Shown here in pieces: positions 10,469-21,829 of a stretch of 22,213 nt of DNA. Location of the stretch: contig JAIPMN010056244.1 of the NCBI GenBank assembly GCA_020650975.1, forward strand, positions 1-22,213, in the 5' to 3' direction. Below the pieces are notes generated by a model. That model had not been told where the DNA came from. It was given only the letters and a program-made list of their open reading frames with translations, and did not search any database. A program made the translations under genes and the position numbers. Source of the DNA: Apostichopus californicus (Eukaryota; Echinodermata; Holothuroidea; Aspidochirotida; Stichopodidae). Numbering within the stretch: the stretch's first letter is position 1; the number at the start of each line of letters is the position of its first letter.

Positions 10469-10490
10469 ACATGACTCAGGGGAGTCATGT
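10469..10490. other. Hairpin with 9-bp stem containing an AP-1-type site
   Basis: ACATGACTC and GAGTCATGT flank a four-base loop. The left arm with the next base contains TGACTCA, the AP-1 consensus. Further ATGTTACAT copies surround it, so it may be part of a small local repeat. Confidence 0.45.
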
Positions 10491-11258
10491 TACATAACTC
10501 ATGTTACATCATCGAAACCACAATGCATTTTGGCATTCAGGTTTCATTGGTAATGTGGATGCGTTATGGAGATGATCATAATGAATTGTAACGGGAAATG
10601 TCGTTATTAAGTTAAAAGAGGAAATTATAATGACTGTCTGTAGAATTCCACATTATAATATTATATCGAGTGGGTAGGCTAATTGACGTAGAACTTTGCA
10701 TGAAAATAACCCTAGAGTTACATTAACAGTTCCACACTATATGGAGTGAGATGAAAGAATTATGTCAAATGCCCAATGCTATTAGTAGAGACTAGTACCC
10801 CTTGGTTTGATATTTAACTTACAGCAGCGTTTTGCGTCCATTTCTATGATTTTCTCAATCTTATTGACCCCACGATGCCATGACGACATACATAACTAGC
10901 TTTCTCATTCAAATCTAACTTCAAATGGTAGAATTAAAGTCGAAAAATGTAAAACTTTGAACGTGTAATCAAGGGCTCATAAATAAACATGTTAGCTATT
11001 CACTGATTGGTTTAATCCAAACTAGTGGATTTGGGGAACTGCATGTCATTAATTGTAAAAGGGGGGATTTGTCGGAAGTACGCTAGACATAATTGGTGAC
11101 TGATATTAAACATTATATAAGCTCAAATGCACACTTAAAATGCACCCGCGTTTCCCTTGAACCCAGCTGATGTTAAGATATTTTTCAAAAGTATGTTCAA
11201 AATGTGTTTGAATCCTTTAACGTGTTCAAAGCTCTTTGTGTTCTTTTCTATTTCTCAG

Positions 11259-12440
11259 AAAAGAAAAACAAATTCAACAAGTATTCAAGAATAGCCTATC
11301 AAAAGCAATACGGAACAGCAAAGCCGTTTCCTTCCATGAACGAGCGTAGTGTTGATAGTATTTTTGTTGAGGGAGGTATTTACTACGTGGCTCAGAAGGG
11401 TGATTCCAAGCAAAATCCTGATGTGCTAGAATTGTTAGAATCTTACAACGAAATTCTGAGTAGCCCCAAAACTGAGTCAAAAAGAAAGATTATTGAGGGG
11501 GAACCTGGGTATGGGAAATCAACAATTGGATTACAGTATCTCCATGACTGGTGTACTAAGAACCCTACATCTCCTCTCAAAGATGTAAAAATACTTATAT
11601 ATCTCCAGTTGAGGCAACTGGTAGGTGTGAAGTCTATATACACTGCCATAAAGAATTTCATAGTGCCCAAAGATGAAGACATGGATGAAGCTTGCATTCA
11701 GGAAATCCTCAGAGTATACAAAGAGTCTGTTGTCATAATATTTGACAGTTATGACGAGTATCCTGACAAGAATGAAACCGAAACAGATATCTCCTCTATC
11801 ATTGAGATGAAAATGTTTCAAGATAGTATTGTCATGATACTTACCAGGACATTGAACCTCCCGCCTAGGTTACACCCCGAGACAAAAAGTTTCAGATTAA
11901 CAGGGTTTGGGGTTGCTGAACGTCGAAACTATGTCCTGAAGGTGGTGGATTGTAATAATTACCAGTTGGCAGATTGGATCGAAGAGCAGCTTCAGAGAAA
12001 CCCCGTGTTAAGATATCTCTGTCAGGTCCCTCTCTTGTTCACTATGGTTGCTCACACAGTACACATGAGTCGAAATATTGAGGTTTTTAACTCATTAACG
12101 AGGTTTTTCAAATATCTGATCGCATGCTTCCATAACCATATGAAAAGCAAGAATGATGTTAATACTGAGGTGCCTGCTTTTGAAACGAAACTAGCTAAAC
12201 TGTACCGTATTGCTTTCGATGGCCTCACGCAGAGGAAACAACAACTGTCATGGAAGACGACATATTTAGTTTCAGAACTTGGACAAGAGTTCTATGATTA
12301 CTATATTGATCTCGGGATGTTGGCACAGGAGAAGGTCTTTGATATGTATCAGTGTATATATCTGATAGAAGCACGAATGTCGCACAAAATCATCTGTGAG
12401 TTTTATGCCTCTCATCATCTGGTTCGGATTCTTAGTGAAG
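11259..12440 (+). CDS. NLR exon 3: NACHT NTPase with HD1 and winged helix
   Basis: 1182-nt phase 1-1 exon, residues 118-512. The acceptor is TTCTATTTCTCAG and the donor is GAAG|GTAAGT. A pre-NACHT linker contains SVDSIFVEGGI, a stretch typical of echinoderm NLRs. The P-loop is GEPGYGKST at residues 198-206 (Lys204). Walker B is IIFDSYDEY with Asp280, Asp283 and Glu284. A sensor-1-like MILTRT carries Arg314. The PLLF motif of the HD1/winged-helix border starts at Pro375. The winged helix ends in SHKIICEFYASHHL with the conserved His493. All catalytic residues expected for nucleotide binding and hydrolysis are present. Usual family members read HxxFQEFxAA at that site; here Phe and Gln are replaced by Ile and Cys. 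The frame runs open upstream of the acceptor to 11204, but the acceptor restores phase with exon 2, so it is taken as the boundary. Confidence 0.95.
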
Positions 12441-12930
12441 GTAAGTCTTCAGTACCGATAATATGCTGATGTGATGTGGAAGAAAATGAGTTAACTTAAG
12501 AGATGGAAGTATCGTTCGTATGATGTCTTTTTATGTACATAGGTAAAACAGCTTATGCTCCTCGTATCCCCATCCCATATTGTCTGCTGTAAGGTATGTA
12601 AATGAACATTCATACAACACGCGTGACAATTAAAGCAAACAGTCATACTGTGAATCTGACCCAGTTCAACATAAGACACATCTGGGGTTGGATCTTTTTA
12701 TTTTTATGTTTGTTGTATTTGAAGACAAGAGAGCCTTAACGAACATATACCTTCAGGAAGATCAAGGCAATGCCGGAAAAAGCTCACTACACTGGATTTA
12801 CCAAGAAATGTACACATCTGGGTATTCTAAGATGGACATGAGTTTCCCTAGTGCTGTAAATGTGAAACCATTGTAAATACTTTTACTTTTGTTTTCATTA
12901 CAAAACACGAGCTAGGACAAAATGATTCAG

Positions 12931-12941
12931 CCCCCCCCCCC
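12931..12941. repeat. Poly(C) run in intron 3
   Basis: Eleven consecutive C bases about 490 bases after the NACHT exon. Simple-sequence tract with no known role. Confidence 0.85.
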
Positions 12942-14828
12942 GCAAAATAGAAAAATAAGAAATGTGAACCAGTGACAGGAGAAGAAGAAATATGCTTCAC
13001 ATTATTTTGTACTCATCAGTTAAATAATCTTATCCCCTCGTATTGTCAAAATGCTTTTCTTGTGGCTAAAGTTGCTTAGCAAACTTACCGAGGTGAAGAT
13101 CAAAACTATGCAAGTAAATATCAAAACCAGATCCTTATCACCTTTCGTATCACAAAGATAATTATTATAGTTGATGGAAGTCTTTACATGCATCTGGTGA
13201 CACTACAGTGAATGCAATACCCACGGCAACTCGGCTGAAAAGATTTATGTTTTTCTTTATTATGTTTCAAACCGTTATCAAAAGAGCCATGTAGTATTAG
13301 CCCAAAAAATCATGATTTTACTTAAGTATGAGTAGCAGCAGTTATATTAATGATTGCATGTTCCTTGTCAAACTCAACTATATATTAAGTCAACATAATC
13401 AAAAACGTATTAAAGTGAAGATTTTAAAGTTTGATAACATCTCATCTCGCAAAGATTTGACCTGGTCAATTATCACCATAACAATACACAAAATTTGAAA
13501 ACGTAAACATATGCCGTGACTATCTTTATCCTAGGCAACTTTAGTTTGCAATTATGCAGACAAGAAAAGAAGCTTATCAATAACATTTAAAGGGATATGC
13601 AATTTGGTTATCATTGTAAGAGTGAAACATGTGACACTGTCAAAACCTAATGTCACACAAACCAAAATACTATTTTCACGGCTTCAGAAATTAAATCATC
13701 TTAACATATTTCCTCTGAAAATTCTCTCTTATCCTTGAAATTGTTATTCAAAGCATGTATACAATTTTGAGGGTCATATGCTGGGAAGTATTTGTCAAAA
13801 CTGTTACCAATTCTAGCAGAGTAGAATTAAAGAACAGCAACACTGATGATCTTTAAAAATATGTTTGCTAACTTACCTGAGGTCAATAGTAATAGTACAT
13901 ATGCACATTAATATGCATAACAAAATTTGCACAGTAATCTGTTACTGAAAAGGAACTTAATGTTGTACTCCATATTAATAAAGAAAGACTAACTTTAAGC
14001 AAATCTAAAGATCTAAAAACACAAAATAAATAAGTTAATAGCCTGAAACCATCAATCAGAATGTCCCTTTTATACATTGTAATAACATGTTCAGGCCATA
14101 CCACTCCAAATTTGAATCTTACTTTCAAACAACAATTGAAATACCGTTTGTCTCAAGAAGTTAACTTTGTATGCCCCTTTTAATGACGTTTGTAAGTGTG
14201 TTGGACTGTGGAATCAAGGATATGACAGTGTTACATTTTATTCAATTACTTCACTGGCCTTGTGAAATAGACCTGAAAAGACCATTGAAGAACACTCACT
14301 AGAACATAGCGATGTATATCAGTAATACAACTCAGACATTTCCTTATTGATGGACAATGTTATCATGGCCTGTTACAACACTTGAACTTCTTAAAGCAAA
14401 ATAATATAAGTAGGTCTCTTAAAGAATGTTACAAATTTGAATGGTTAAGAGAAAAACACTCTTCCCTGCATCCAATTTAATATTTTCTCTATAATATCTA
14501 CCAAATGACCTCTGACTATTTTTCTGTGTTGTTTATTGTGCCCCCTCACAAGCAGAATTGTTAAGACTAAGCTATGTGAGCAAACATCTAGCAAGGATGC
14601 ATAATTGACTCATTCTTCCTTTTGGCCGCTGATAACTTCATATAACATTGGACCTTAATTGACCCTACTTTTGGTAAGGATGAATGAATTCCTCACAGGG
14701 TAACGATTTGGACAAGTAACATAAGCAATGATATCACTGTGGTAAACCAGTCAGACTGACCTACATTTGTTGAGTAATAATGTTGATATTGCCCACATGT
14801 TCTTTTGTCATCCTGGGTATAATATTCA

Positions 14829-15415
14829 TTGTGACACTGGCCTGTCAGTACTTACAATTCAGTAACAAAGCATGTAATGAAGACAGGTTTAGGGTCACTA
14901 TTCACTGTCACACTGGCCTGTAAGTACTAATAATTCAGCAAGAAAGCATATTACGAAGGCAGATTTAGGGTCACTATTCACTGTCACACTTCCATGAACT
15001 TACATCACATGAATGGAGTATGTAATGAAGGCAGGTTGTAGGGAATATTACTCACTTTCACATTCGTCTGGGCTAAGATCTAAATCAATTTATGAAACTT
15101 GCAATGAAGGCAGGCTTAGGGCAACTTTTCACTGCCAAACTGGCCTGTAAGTACTTACAATGCAGCAACAAAGCATGTAATGAAGGCTTGTTTAGGGTCA
15201 CTATTCACTGTCACACAGGCCTGAACTTACATGAATGGAGTATGTAATGAAGGCAGGTTGCAGGGAATATTACTCACTGTCACATTGGTCTGTGCTTAGA
15301 CCTAAATCAACCAATAAAGCATGCAATGAAGGCAGGTTTCAGGCTAATATTAATATCACTGGGCCTGTGCTTTGACCTTAAATGCATCAATGAAGCATGT
15401 AATGAAGGTATGTGT
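14829..15415. repeat. Eight-unit, about 75-bp satellite with higher-order period in intron 3
   Basis: Units of about 66-80 bases share CACTGGCCTG, AAAGCATGTAATGAAGGCAGG and a GGGTCACTATTCACT-type junction in varying form. Units 2-4 are repeated as units 5-7. Two unit types recur about 222-228 bases later, for example GAATGGAGTATGTAATGAAG at 15011 and again at 15233. This indicates a block duplication of three diverged units. Confidence 0.85.
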
Positions 15416-15843
15416 AGGTTTGTACCTAATTCTGAGTATGTTGGCCTCACAAAATATAACATTAATTGTTAACATATTTTTCTGAGTTTCTGTCAGGCAA
15501 AGTGTACCCTTCTCTGAACCTCAGATAGACCATTAATAATATATGTCATTCTGTCTGCTTCTTAGCACAAATCTTGAACTTGAATCCATCCCTGATTTAT
15601 GTTTTTAATGACAGTGTATGATGTTACAACACCATAAAACAAAACATCGTTAACATACATCTCGTGCATGATAGTAAAAATAATTATGTATACAATGATT
15701 ACTACCTAAACTGTAGTAAGAGTTGAAACTACAAATAAGACAATGAAACAGTGACACTTTTGCAATGTGTCAGCAATTTGATATGAAGCATGCAATAAAC
15801 TATTCACATTAAATCCAGTATAATATGTCTGCTTTGATTGTAG

Positions 15844-16160
15844 GAGCGGCTTCAGCAGCGTCATTGATCAATGTAAAAGAAACCTTGAACAGCATCAACC
15901 CACTTGACCTGCAGTATATTTATCGCTTTGCATGTGGACTCAACAAGTCAGCAACAGACATCATCATCAAACATCTGAGCGAAACCATAGAGGGACGTCA
16001 GTTTGCTATACTTTGCACGCTTGAACAAGAAGAAAAATCAGACCAATACCTGCAGTCAGTTAAGGACTTGGTGTCAAGTTCCATTGCCATTAAACCACAT
16101 GATAGCAAATTGTTACAGAGGTCTACCATACAAGTCCTTGAAGTTGCTTCAGCTAATCAG
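15844..16160 (+). CDS. NLR exon 4: HD2-like helical domain
   Basis: 317-nt exon, phase 1 in and phase 0 out, residues 512-617. The acceptor is TTGATTGTAG and the donor is CAG|GTAATT. The sequence contains LDLQYIYRFACGLNKSA, then FAILCTLEQEE, then LLQRSTIQVLEVASANQ. These helical blocks follow the winged helix in fish and echinoderm NLRs, where RF(A/V)(C/S)GL is a landmark. Joined to exon 3, the sequence reads through HHLVRILSEG directly into GAASAASLINV without gap or stop. This supports a direct exon 3 to exon 4 splice. The domain packs against the NACHT core and normally helps hold the inactive state. If the donor is not used, the frame stops six codons later at 16176-16178. Confidence 0.88.
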
Positions 16161-16595
16161 GTAATTTTCAATTTGTGAATTGATACTCTCAACACAAGAG
16201 AACGAGTTCTTAAGTATAAAAAGTTCAATACATCTTGGTTTAATTTATTCCGTATTTGTGACTCAATTTTGCTACTGACATTGTTTAGATTTCTATTACA
16301 AAAATGTATTGCATTTGGCGGCCAAATCTTTTCGTTTTTATTCATTTTCGTTTTTGATGTTCCTTCTCATTGTGACTAGATATACAGCAAAAAAACTAAC
16401 TAAATGTATTTTCCTCGTGCCAGTGAAAACTGAATAGTTTTCTCTCATCTCACGTCACTCGCTTAGTTGGAAATATAAGAAATATACACATAGAACAACT
16501 ACACCCCAACAGCATGCATGAGCATGCCACCTACTATTTTGTGTGGAAAGATGACCGTTGCCTCATTTTCTAAATGTAGCAGCAACTATTTGTTC

Positions 16596-16632
16596 AATAA
16601 AATGTGATATTATTTGTCTTAAAAAAAAAAAT
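16596..16632 (+). terminator. AATAAA signal followed by poly(A) tract in intron 4
   Basis: AATAAA at 16596-16601 is followed about 20 bases later by a run of A from 16621. The spacing matches a polyadenylation site. It could end a truncated transcript that reads through the exon 4 donor and stops at 16178. A genomic A run at the expected cleavage point is also what a retroposed transcript end looks like. Confidence 0.35.
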
Positions 16633-18598
16633 AGTTCACGGCTTACTTTGAAAAACACAAAAGCAGGTTTTTTTTTCAATTATCCTCTGTAATATTTACT
16701 GTTGCACTGGTTATTGTATACTGTTGTGGGTTGATATCTCGGCTTTAAAGTCTCAATGTGTGTTTGCCAAATTTTTAATTCGACCTTCCCAGCTTAATGC
16801 CCTAAAAGTGCAGTAAATAATACCGTTCTATGCAATGTTCATATTAATAATCATTATTTTTACTGAAATATATGTCGTTAAACATCTTGAGCTGAATAAA
16901 ATTCGCCAGAGTTTTTAACAGTTCCGTAGATTCTAAAAACCTCAATAAAACACAGCACAGTAGTCACCGATGCACGGTTGTGGAACATGAACAGTATTTA
17001 CTGTACTAGCTATGAGTATCGGGTGATGAAAGCTATACATTCCATGTACGATACTTTCTCAGCGCTCAATAAGACTTCCAATTTACAAGTCATTTCAATT
17101 TCTTCCAAATGGGCGTAGAGAAAGACGGTGGAAGACATAGGTGGGGTGCGAAGATGAGAGATAATGCACTCATCTGGGTGTTTGTTTGCATGCAAGCTTC
17201 ATTTCCAGCACGAGACTATAATCTCGCTGTTCGCGAGTCTTAAAAACAAATCGAGGCAGATAAAGCAACACAAAGGTGGTCATTTGTACATTGTGTACCA
17301 CTGTGTCAGGTTCAGACCAAGTCATGGAATATTAATATCACTGCAAACACCTCAATCGTTTCGCCACTCTTATATATGTAATGCTTATATTCTCACCGTT
17401 TTATGATCTTTCCACGGTAACTACCTTCTGTAAAGGAATTAACGTTAATCTAAACAAGTTTATATTCAATCAATATAACAAAAGGGTTCATAACAAAGAA
17501 TAATTTCTGACTAGTGGTGGTATCAAATAGCACAAACACAAACACTGCAAATTCAAAAGAAGTTTATTATTTTAACAAAGAATAAACATAATAATTAAAT
17601 GCAAAGCAATTGATGCTGTTTTATACAGGCAGAGGAGTAGATATGTTATTCATGAGTTTCTGAGTTTCCAAGTAAATCTGTAAAGGATGTTAAATATAAG
17701 CCATGATGGTACCATGACTTGCAAAATGGTGCCAGGTCATATTAAGAAGAGTACACATTGTAATATAGCTTTACAAGAGTACAATCTACCCTCCACCTCC
17801 CTCCCCCTTCCACCTACCACAGATCAAAGTCAACAGAAACTGAACTCAAAGTCCTAGTGTCTTACTAGACTACAATACCAGAACTAAAGAGGGTTGGTAA
17901 CATAGCAAGAAGAATGAATCTATCCACCCAAAAACTCTGATGGACCAGGATTTTCCATCAAGTAGATCAGCAACATCAGTTTGTGGACAGCAAATTAGTA
18001 TCCCTTGATAGGCTAACGGCAACATTTCTTTATTTATGTATTAAAATGGTAGCAAATTGACAGTAATGGGTATCCATGACCAAAACTTGCTGGCTACCCT
18101 ACAAAATGTTTCTCAGATATTAACTAATTATAACACAGTTTTATGTACTGATTGATCTCCACAGGAGTATTTAATTTTAGTGGTAGAAATATGAGTTAGG
18201 CATTCATCACTTTAGCATGTTAAGTTACAAAGTGTTTTGAATGTACACAGAAGAACCCATGATAATTTAACAACATAACCGTGGGGTTCTAGTTTGGTAG
18301 TGAAACTCATGACATCATTCATGCTTGTCTAGTTGGCTTTTACGTTGACTTTCCAAAATCACTGAGTTGTGTAGAGTCTGGTACATCCTTTTAAGTAGTG
18401 GTGAAAATATTGGTCATATGCAATGTAAATTATGAAAAATGTATAATTTTAGCAGTGATAGATATATAATGTTCCAGGTCAACAGGTAATCAGATTCCAT
18501 GTGGGCAGTCTGGCATATGAAGGGTAATATTTAAATTGATTTACTTGATTTCAGACTTTGTGACAGCTATGAATATGAAAAGTATATTTCATATAGGA

Positions 18599-18626
18599 GG
18601 GCTGGAGGGGGAGGAGGGTGGGTGGG
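18599..18626 (+). other. G-quadruplex-type tract in intron 4
   Basis: Five runs of three or more G (18599, 18607, 18616, 18620, 18624) are separated by loops of one to five bases. This meets the common G3N1-7 pattern on the transcribed-sense strand. Confidence 0.7.
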
Positions 18627-18930
18627 CCAGTGCTTAATGCTCCTTATGACGTATTGTCTCTCAGACTTCTTTAACTTCATAAGCTGGTTCTATGGTGAGT
18701 TATATATTCAAGAATAAATGATAGAAGTACAACAGAAAAAAGAGTAAAGATTCATAATTATCAGTATGTTTTATGTGACCCTTGTTCCAGTTTTAGCAAT
18801 AACTGAGATGTCAAAGATGATGTGTAGGCACAACAGCCTCTACGTTTTACTCCAGAAGAGCCCTTGACTAGCATGGAGATCATGAATTTGATATAAATCC
18901 TAAATTTGAAAGCCTGTAAAATATAATAAT

Positions 18931-18944
18931 TTATTCGCGAATAA
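18931..18944. other. 14-bp perfect palindrome with CGCG centre
   Basis: TTATTCGCGAATAA equals its own reverse complement and stands in strongly AT-rich DNA. Function unknown. Confidence 0.5.
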
Positions 18945-19639
18945 AAATATAACAAAACGTCAAAAAATCAGTCATATCCCTCACATTCAAACGTCAAACG
19001 TATGTGTTAGTTGTAAAATAACATGTCTTGAACTCATCAAACTATCAAAAGTCCAAAAGATTTCACAACAAAATATTTCTAATGGGAAGAGCAACGTACA
19101 ATTTCTATAGAATGACCTCATTTGCATATTTGCATACGTAATTAGCTGAATTCGGAAAAACAAAGAAAATTTTAGAAACCTCATTTCAATACCTTTCCAA
19201 CATTACCTAAGTTTTTATGCCAAAAGTGACTGAATTTGTTAGTAATTAAGATTTGTAAATATTTCCCCTGGGGACCTACTATAATTGTAGCCAATGCTGT
19301 ATACATAGAGTTAATTCATTTCTATGTAAACCTGCTGTCAACCATTTGAGCTGTGTATCACAAACATTTGTTGAAATATGACAGGTAGGAATAATCTTAT
19401 TCTTTGTGTAAAATAAATTTCAAATTCTGACTTGGGTGCCCAACAAACTGCGTACCTGCATGGTAACTCAACATGCTGATAATATGTTGGTGTAAATATG
19501 TAACAGTATGCCAGGAAAAATTGGGAGTAACCACAAGAGCTTTGTGTTATTACAAGGGCATATGCAGATTTTGTCCCCATTTCAGAAGTTAGGGACTTAT
19601 AGTATAATAGTCGCCTTATTTTCTTATGTCATGTTATAG

Positions 19640-19691
19640 GCTCTACCCCAAGTGCTTGACCACCATTTTGTAGCAGGAGGATTACTCATCG
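19640..19691 (+). CDS. Candidate NLR exon 5 (short)
   Basis: 52-nt open segment between acceptor CATGTTATAG and donor CG|GTATGT. It enters in phase 0, exactly as exon 4 leaves, and exits in phase 1. It encodes ALPQVLDHHFVAGGLLI plus a split glycine codon. I recognise no domain. A leucine- and valine-rich helix after the HD2 block would fit, but so short an exon can arise by chance in AT-rich DNA. The phase match on both sides is the main support. Confidence 0.35.
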
Positions 19692-21829
19692 GTATGTGTC
19701 TCCATGTTAAAAAAATCTTCCCTCCACCACTGCATACTTAAAATGTAGTCATTATTTAAAGTAAATGTGATAATAGGTGGAATCTTAGAAAGGATATTTG
19801 GTGTTATTTATAGAACTAATAAGGCAAGCTGTCTTCACCTTCATATAGCATGTAAATTTAATCAAAGTTATGCAACACAACCCACTACCATGTCGCAACT
19901 GACTGTTGAGAAATTATATTGTAAAGACTCACCAGACTCTCATCCACAAAGGAATTTATATCATCAGTGATGTGTCCCCGCTTTACTTTTTCTTTCACTT
20001 TGTTGGAGGAAATGTAAAGGAGAAATGTTGAAACCTGTACCATATAGAGGTTAAAGAGACAATACAATACAAATCACTCTCCATTCACTAGATTTTCAAG
20101 GTGAAAGTTCATCAGGTCTGTGATCAGTTTTGTAACAGACATCAATGTATTTCCTTGTGTCTCATTAATAAGTATATATGAATATTTAAATAGCTGTATT
20201 CTCAGAGCAGCATATTGTTGTTTTCTACTTCTGCTTTTATCTTTGGGTTTGTTAGACTGACATAGCTAAAGGCAAAGGACTAATATCATTATTCAAAGCA
20301 CCTTTACCTTTATCATAAAGCTGTTTTGATATATATATTTCGCATCTGAGGTAATCAACTCAGTTAGTTATTTACAACTTATCAACTCCATGTTACCTCC
20401 AAGGATTTTTGAAGCCCCCCCCCAAAAAAAAAAAAAAAAAATTGTGGAGTTTTTCTACCAAATTTGTGAGCTATCTTCAATAGTATTACAACAGAGAATA
20501 CATTTAGAAAGCACATGTGCTTCAGCTTCCTGGAAATACCTCTTAAATAGCCAGTAATATAATTGAAGTGCAAATAATGTACATCTTAGACAGAACATAT
20601 TAAGAGAATCCTTTATCACCATTGAACAATGGCTAAGAATGGAATTCCGAATAACTGTGATTCATACTCGGAGGACAGGCATAGGGTCTAGAAGCTGTAT
20701 GCATATATTGATTTACTGACTGACAACAACATATACACACATTATAGTAAACCAACCAAAGACCTCTACTTGCAATCATTTAGTATATTGCTCATTGACA
20801 AATGGCATAACGACTAGATTATCTTCAGATTAAAATTTGGCATCAATTTTTTGGGTTTTGAATACACTGAGATGGGAATGGTAGGAAAGGATAGGATGGA
20901 AAGGAGAAATGGTTCCTGTTAGTCATTTTTACATTTTATTAAACAAATGCCTAAATGTGACATATGTAACATATCACATGTGGAAGCACACAGGCTTCAG
21001 ACATTGTCATCACAGTAACAAAATCACACACACGCTTGCTGAGGCAATTTTGTAGGGTGTTATTCACTCTTACATTATATGTAGTAAGAAACTTACGTAA
21101 TACCTATCTTCATTGAAATAGAATGATGGAGAAAAATGTCACATATTAAATTATTTATAAATGACTTAGAATTGACATCTTGGGTTTATATCAAATGGAA
21201 ATAATCTCAGGTAAGTTCTCCTACTTGGAGGAGTTAACAGGCTGCCTTTCAGAAAACTATCCTTATTCAAATAGCATACTTTAGTCTTGGGATATTGAAG
21301 TTGATGGTAACTGGAGTTTGAAGGTATGGGTGGTATGTATCTAAGGTAACTAATGGGCCAATGGAAACCTTACTATGTTCTATAGGTTTAGGTTTGTAAC
21401 TTACACGTACAAATAAGGATAGTCCTTATTATATAAACCAAACTTTAGAAGTGTTAACTGAGTGTGGGTATGAGCCTTGTTTTGTTGGAAGTTTTGTTTT
21501 GTGTGATTGTTATTAGAGCCGGTCATACATTTTATTGCCCAATTTTGTGTAAGTAAGGCTGGCAATACAGAGGAGTGTGGCCATGCTGTAAAGACCAATT
21601 ACTACCCTTACCTGCCACCCAACACTATGACACACTGACAAATCAAATCATCTGAGTATTTTGTTTTATAATTTATGAAGCATACACAAAACAAGAAATG
21701 GACCCAATCTATTAAACATAGACACCTCTTACGTATGCATTTACACATTGCTAAGTAATAACATGTAAAGTATGCAGTGCCTAGTATATGGTGTATGTAT
21801 GTTAGATTGAGGCCTGTATCTTCCCTTAG
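19692..21829 (+). other. NLR intron 5 (phase 1, tentative)
   Basis: 2138 bases if exons 5 and 6 are real. A textbook donor CAG|GTAAGT lies at 21208-21216, but no upstream acceptor gives an exon in a compatible frame. The C9-A18 tract also lies here. Confidence 0.4.
20415..20441. repeat. C9-A18 homopolymer junction
   Basis: Nine C bases are followed directly by about 18 A bases. The A run could mark a retroposed end, but no matching element body is recognised. Length is likely unreliable in assemblies. Confidence 0.8.

Larger units (their letters stand above)
4992..11258 (+). other. NLR intron 2 (phase 1)
   Basis: 6267 bases, GTAATC to TTCTCAG, the longest intron. It holds the coding-like tract near 5341, a possible cassette exon, the inverted-repeat cluster, the TTGGTCATAGTGTT repeat and the antisense ORF. 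7400-9400 and 10500-11200 show nothing I can name beyond the 10-base palindrome GTAACGTTAC at 8344-8353. Confidence 0.75.
12441..15843 (+). other. NLR intron 3 (phase 1)
   Basis: 3403 bases, GTAAGT to ATTGTAG. It holds a poly(C) run and the higher-order satellite. Apart from an open frame near 12725, which was rejected as an exon, it appears empty. Confidence 0.8.
16161..19639 (+). other. NLR intron 4 (phase 0, tentative)
   Basis: 3479 bases if exon 5 is real. It contains the AATAAA/poly(A) site, a C-rich tract near 17789-17807, the G-quadruplex tract and a 14-bp palindrome. A missed exon is possible here. Confidence 0.5.

Noticed and set aside
11274-11821. Minus-strand open frames opposite the NACHT exon
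   Set aside because: They are shadows of the strongly supported plus-strand coding sequence.
12725-12855. Open segment with a phase-1 acceptor and GTAAAT donor, reading DKRALTNIYLQEDQGNAGKSS
   Set aside because: It leaves in phase 0, which clashes with exon 4 (phase 1). Direct joining of exons 3 and 4 gives a continuous winged helix to HD2 sequence. The AGKSS string is not a full P-loop.
17164-17406. 80-codon plus-strand open frame in intron 4
   Set aside because: No domain, composition is not coding-like, and no acceptor in the phase needed after exon 4.
17789-17807. C-rich tract as an i-motif or minus-strand G-quadruplex
   Set aside because: Only three runs of three or more C are present, so the four-run pattern is not met.
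21180-21216. Possible exon ending at the strong donor CAG|GTAAGT
   Set aside because: The only nearby acceptor gives stops in the phases compatible with the proposed exon 5. Kept as a likely decoy donor.
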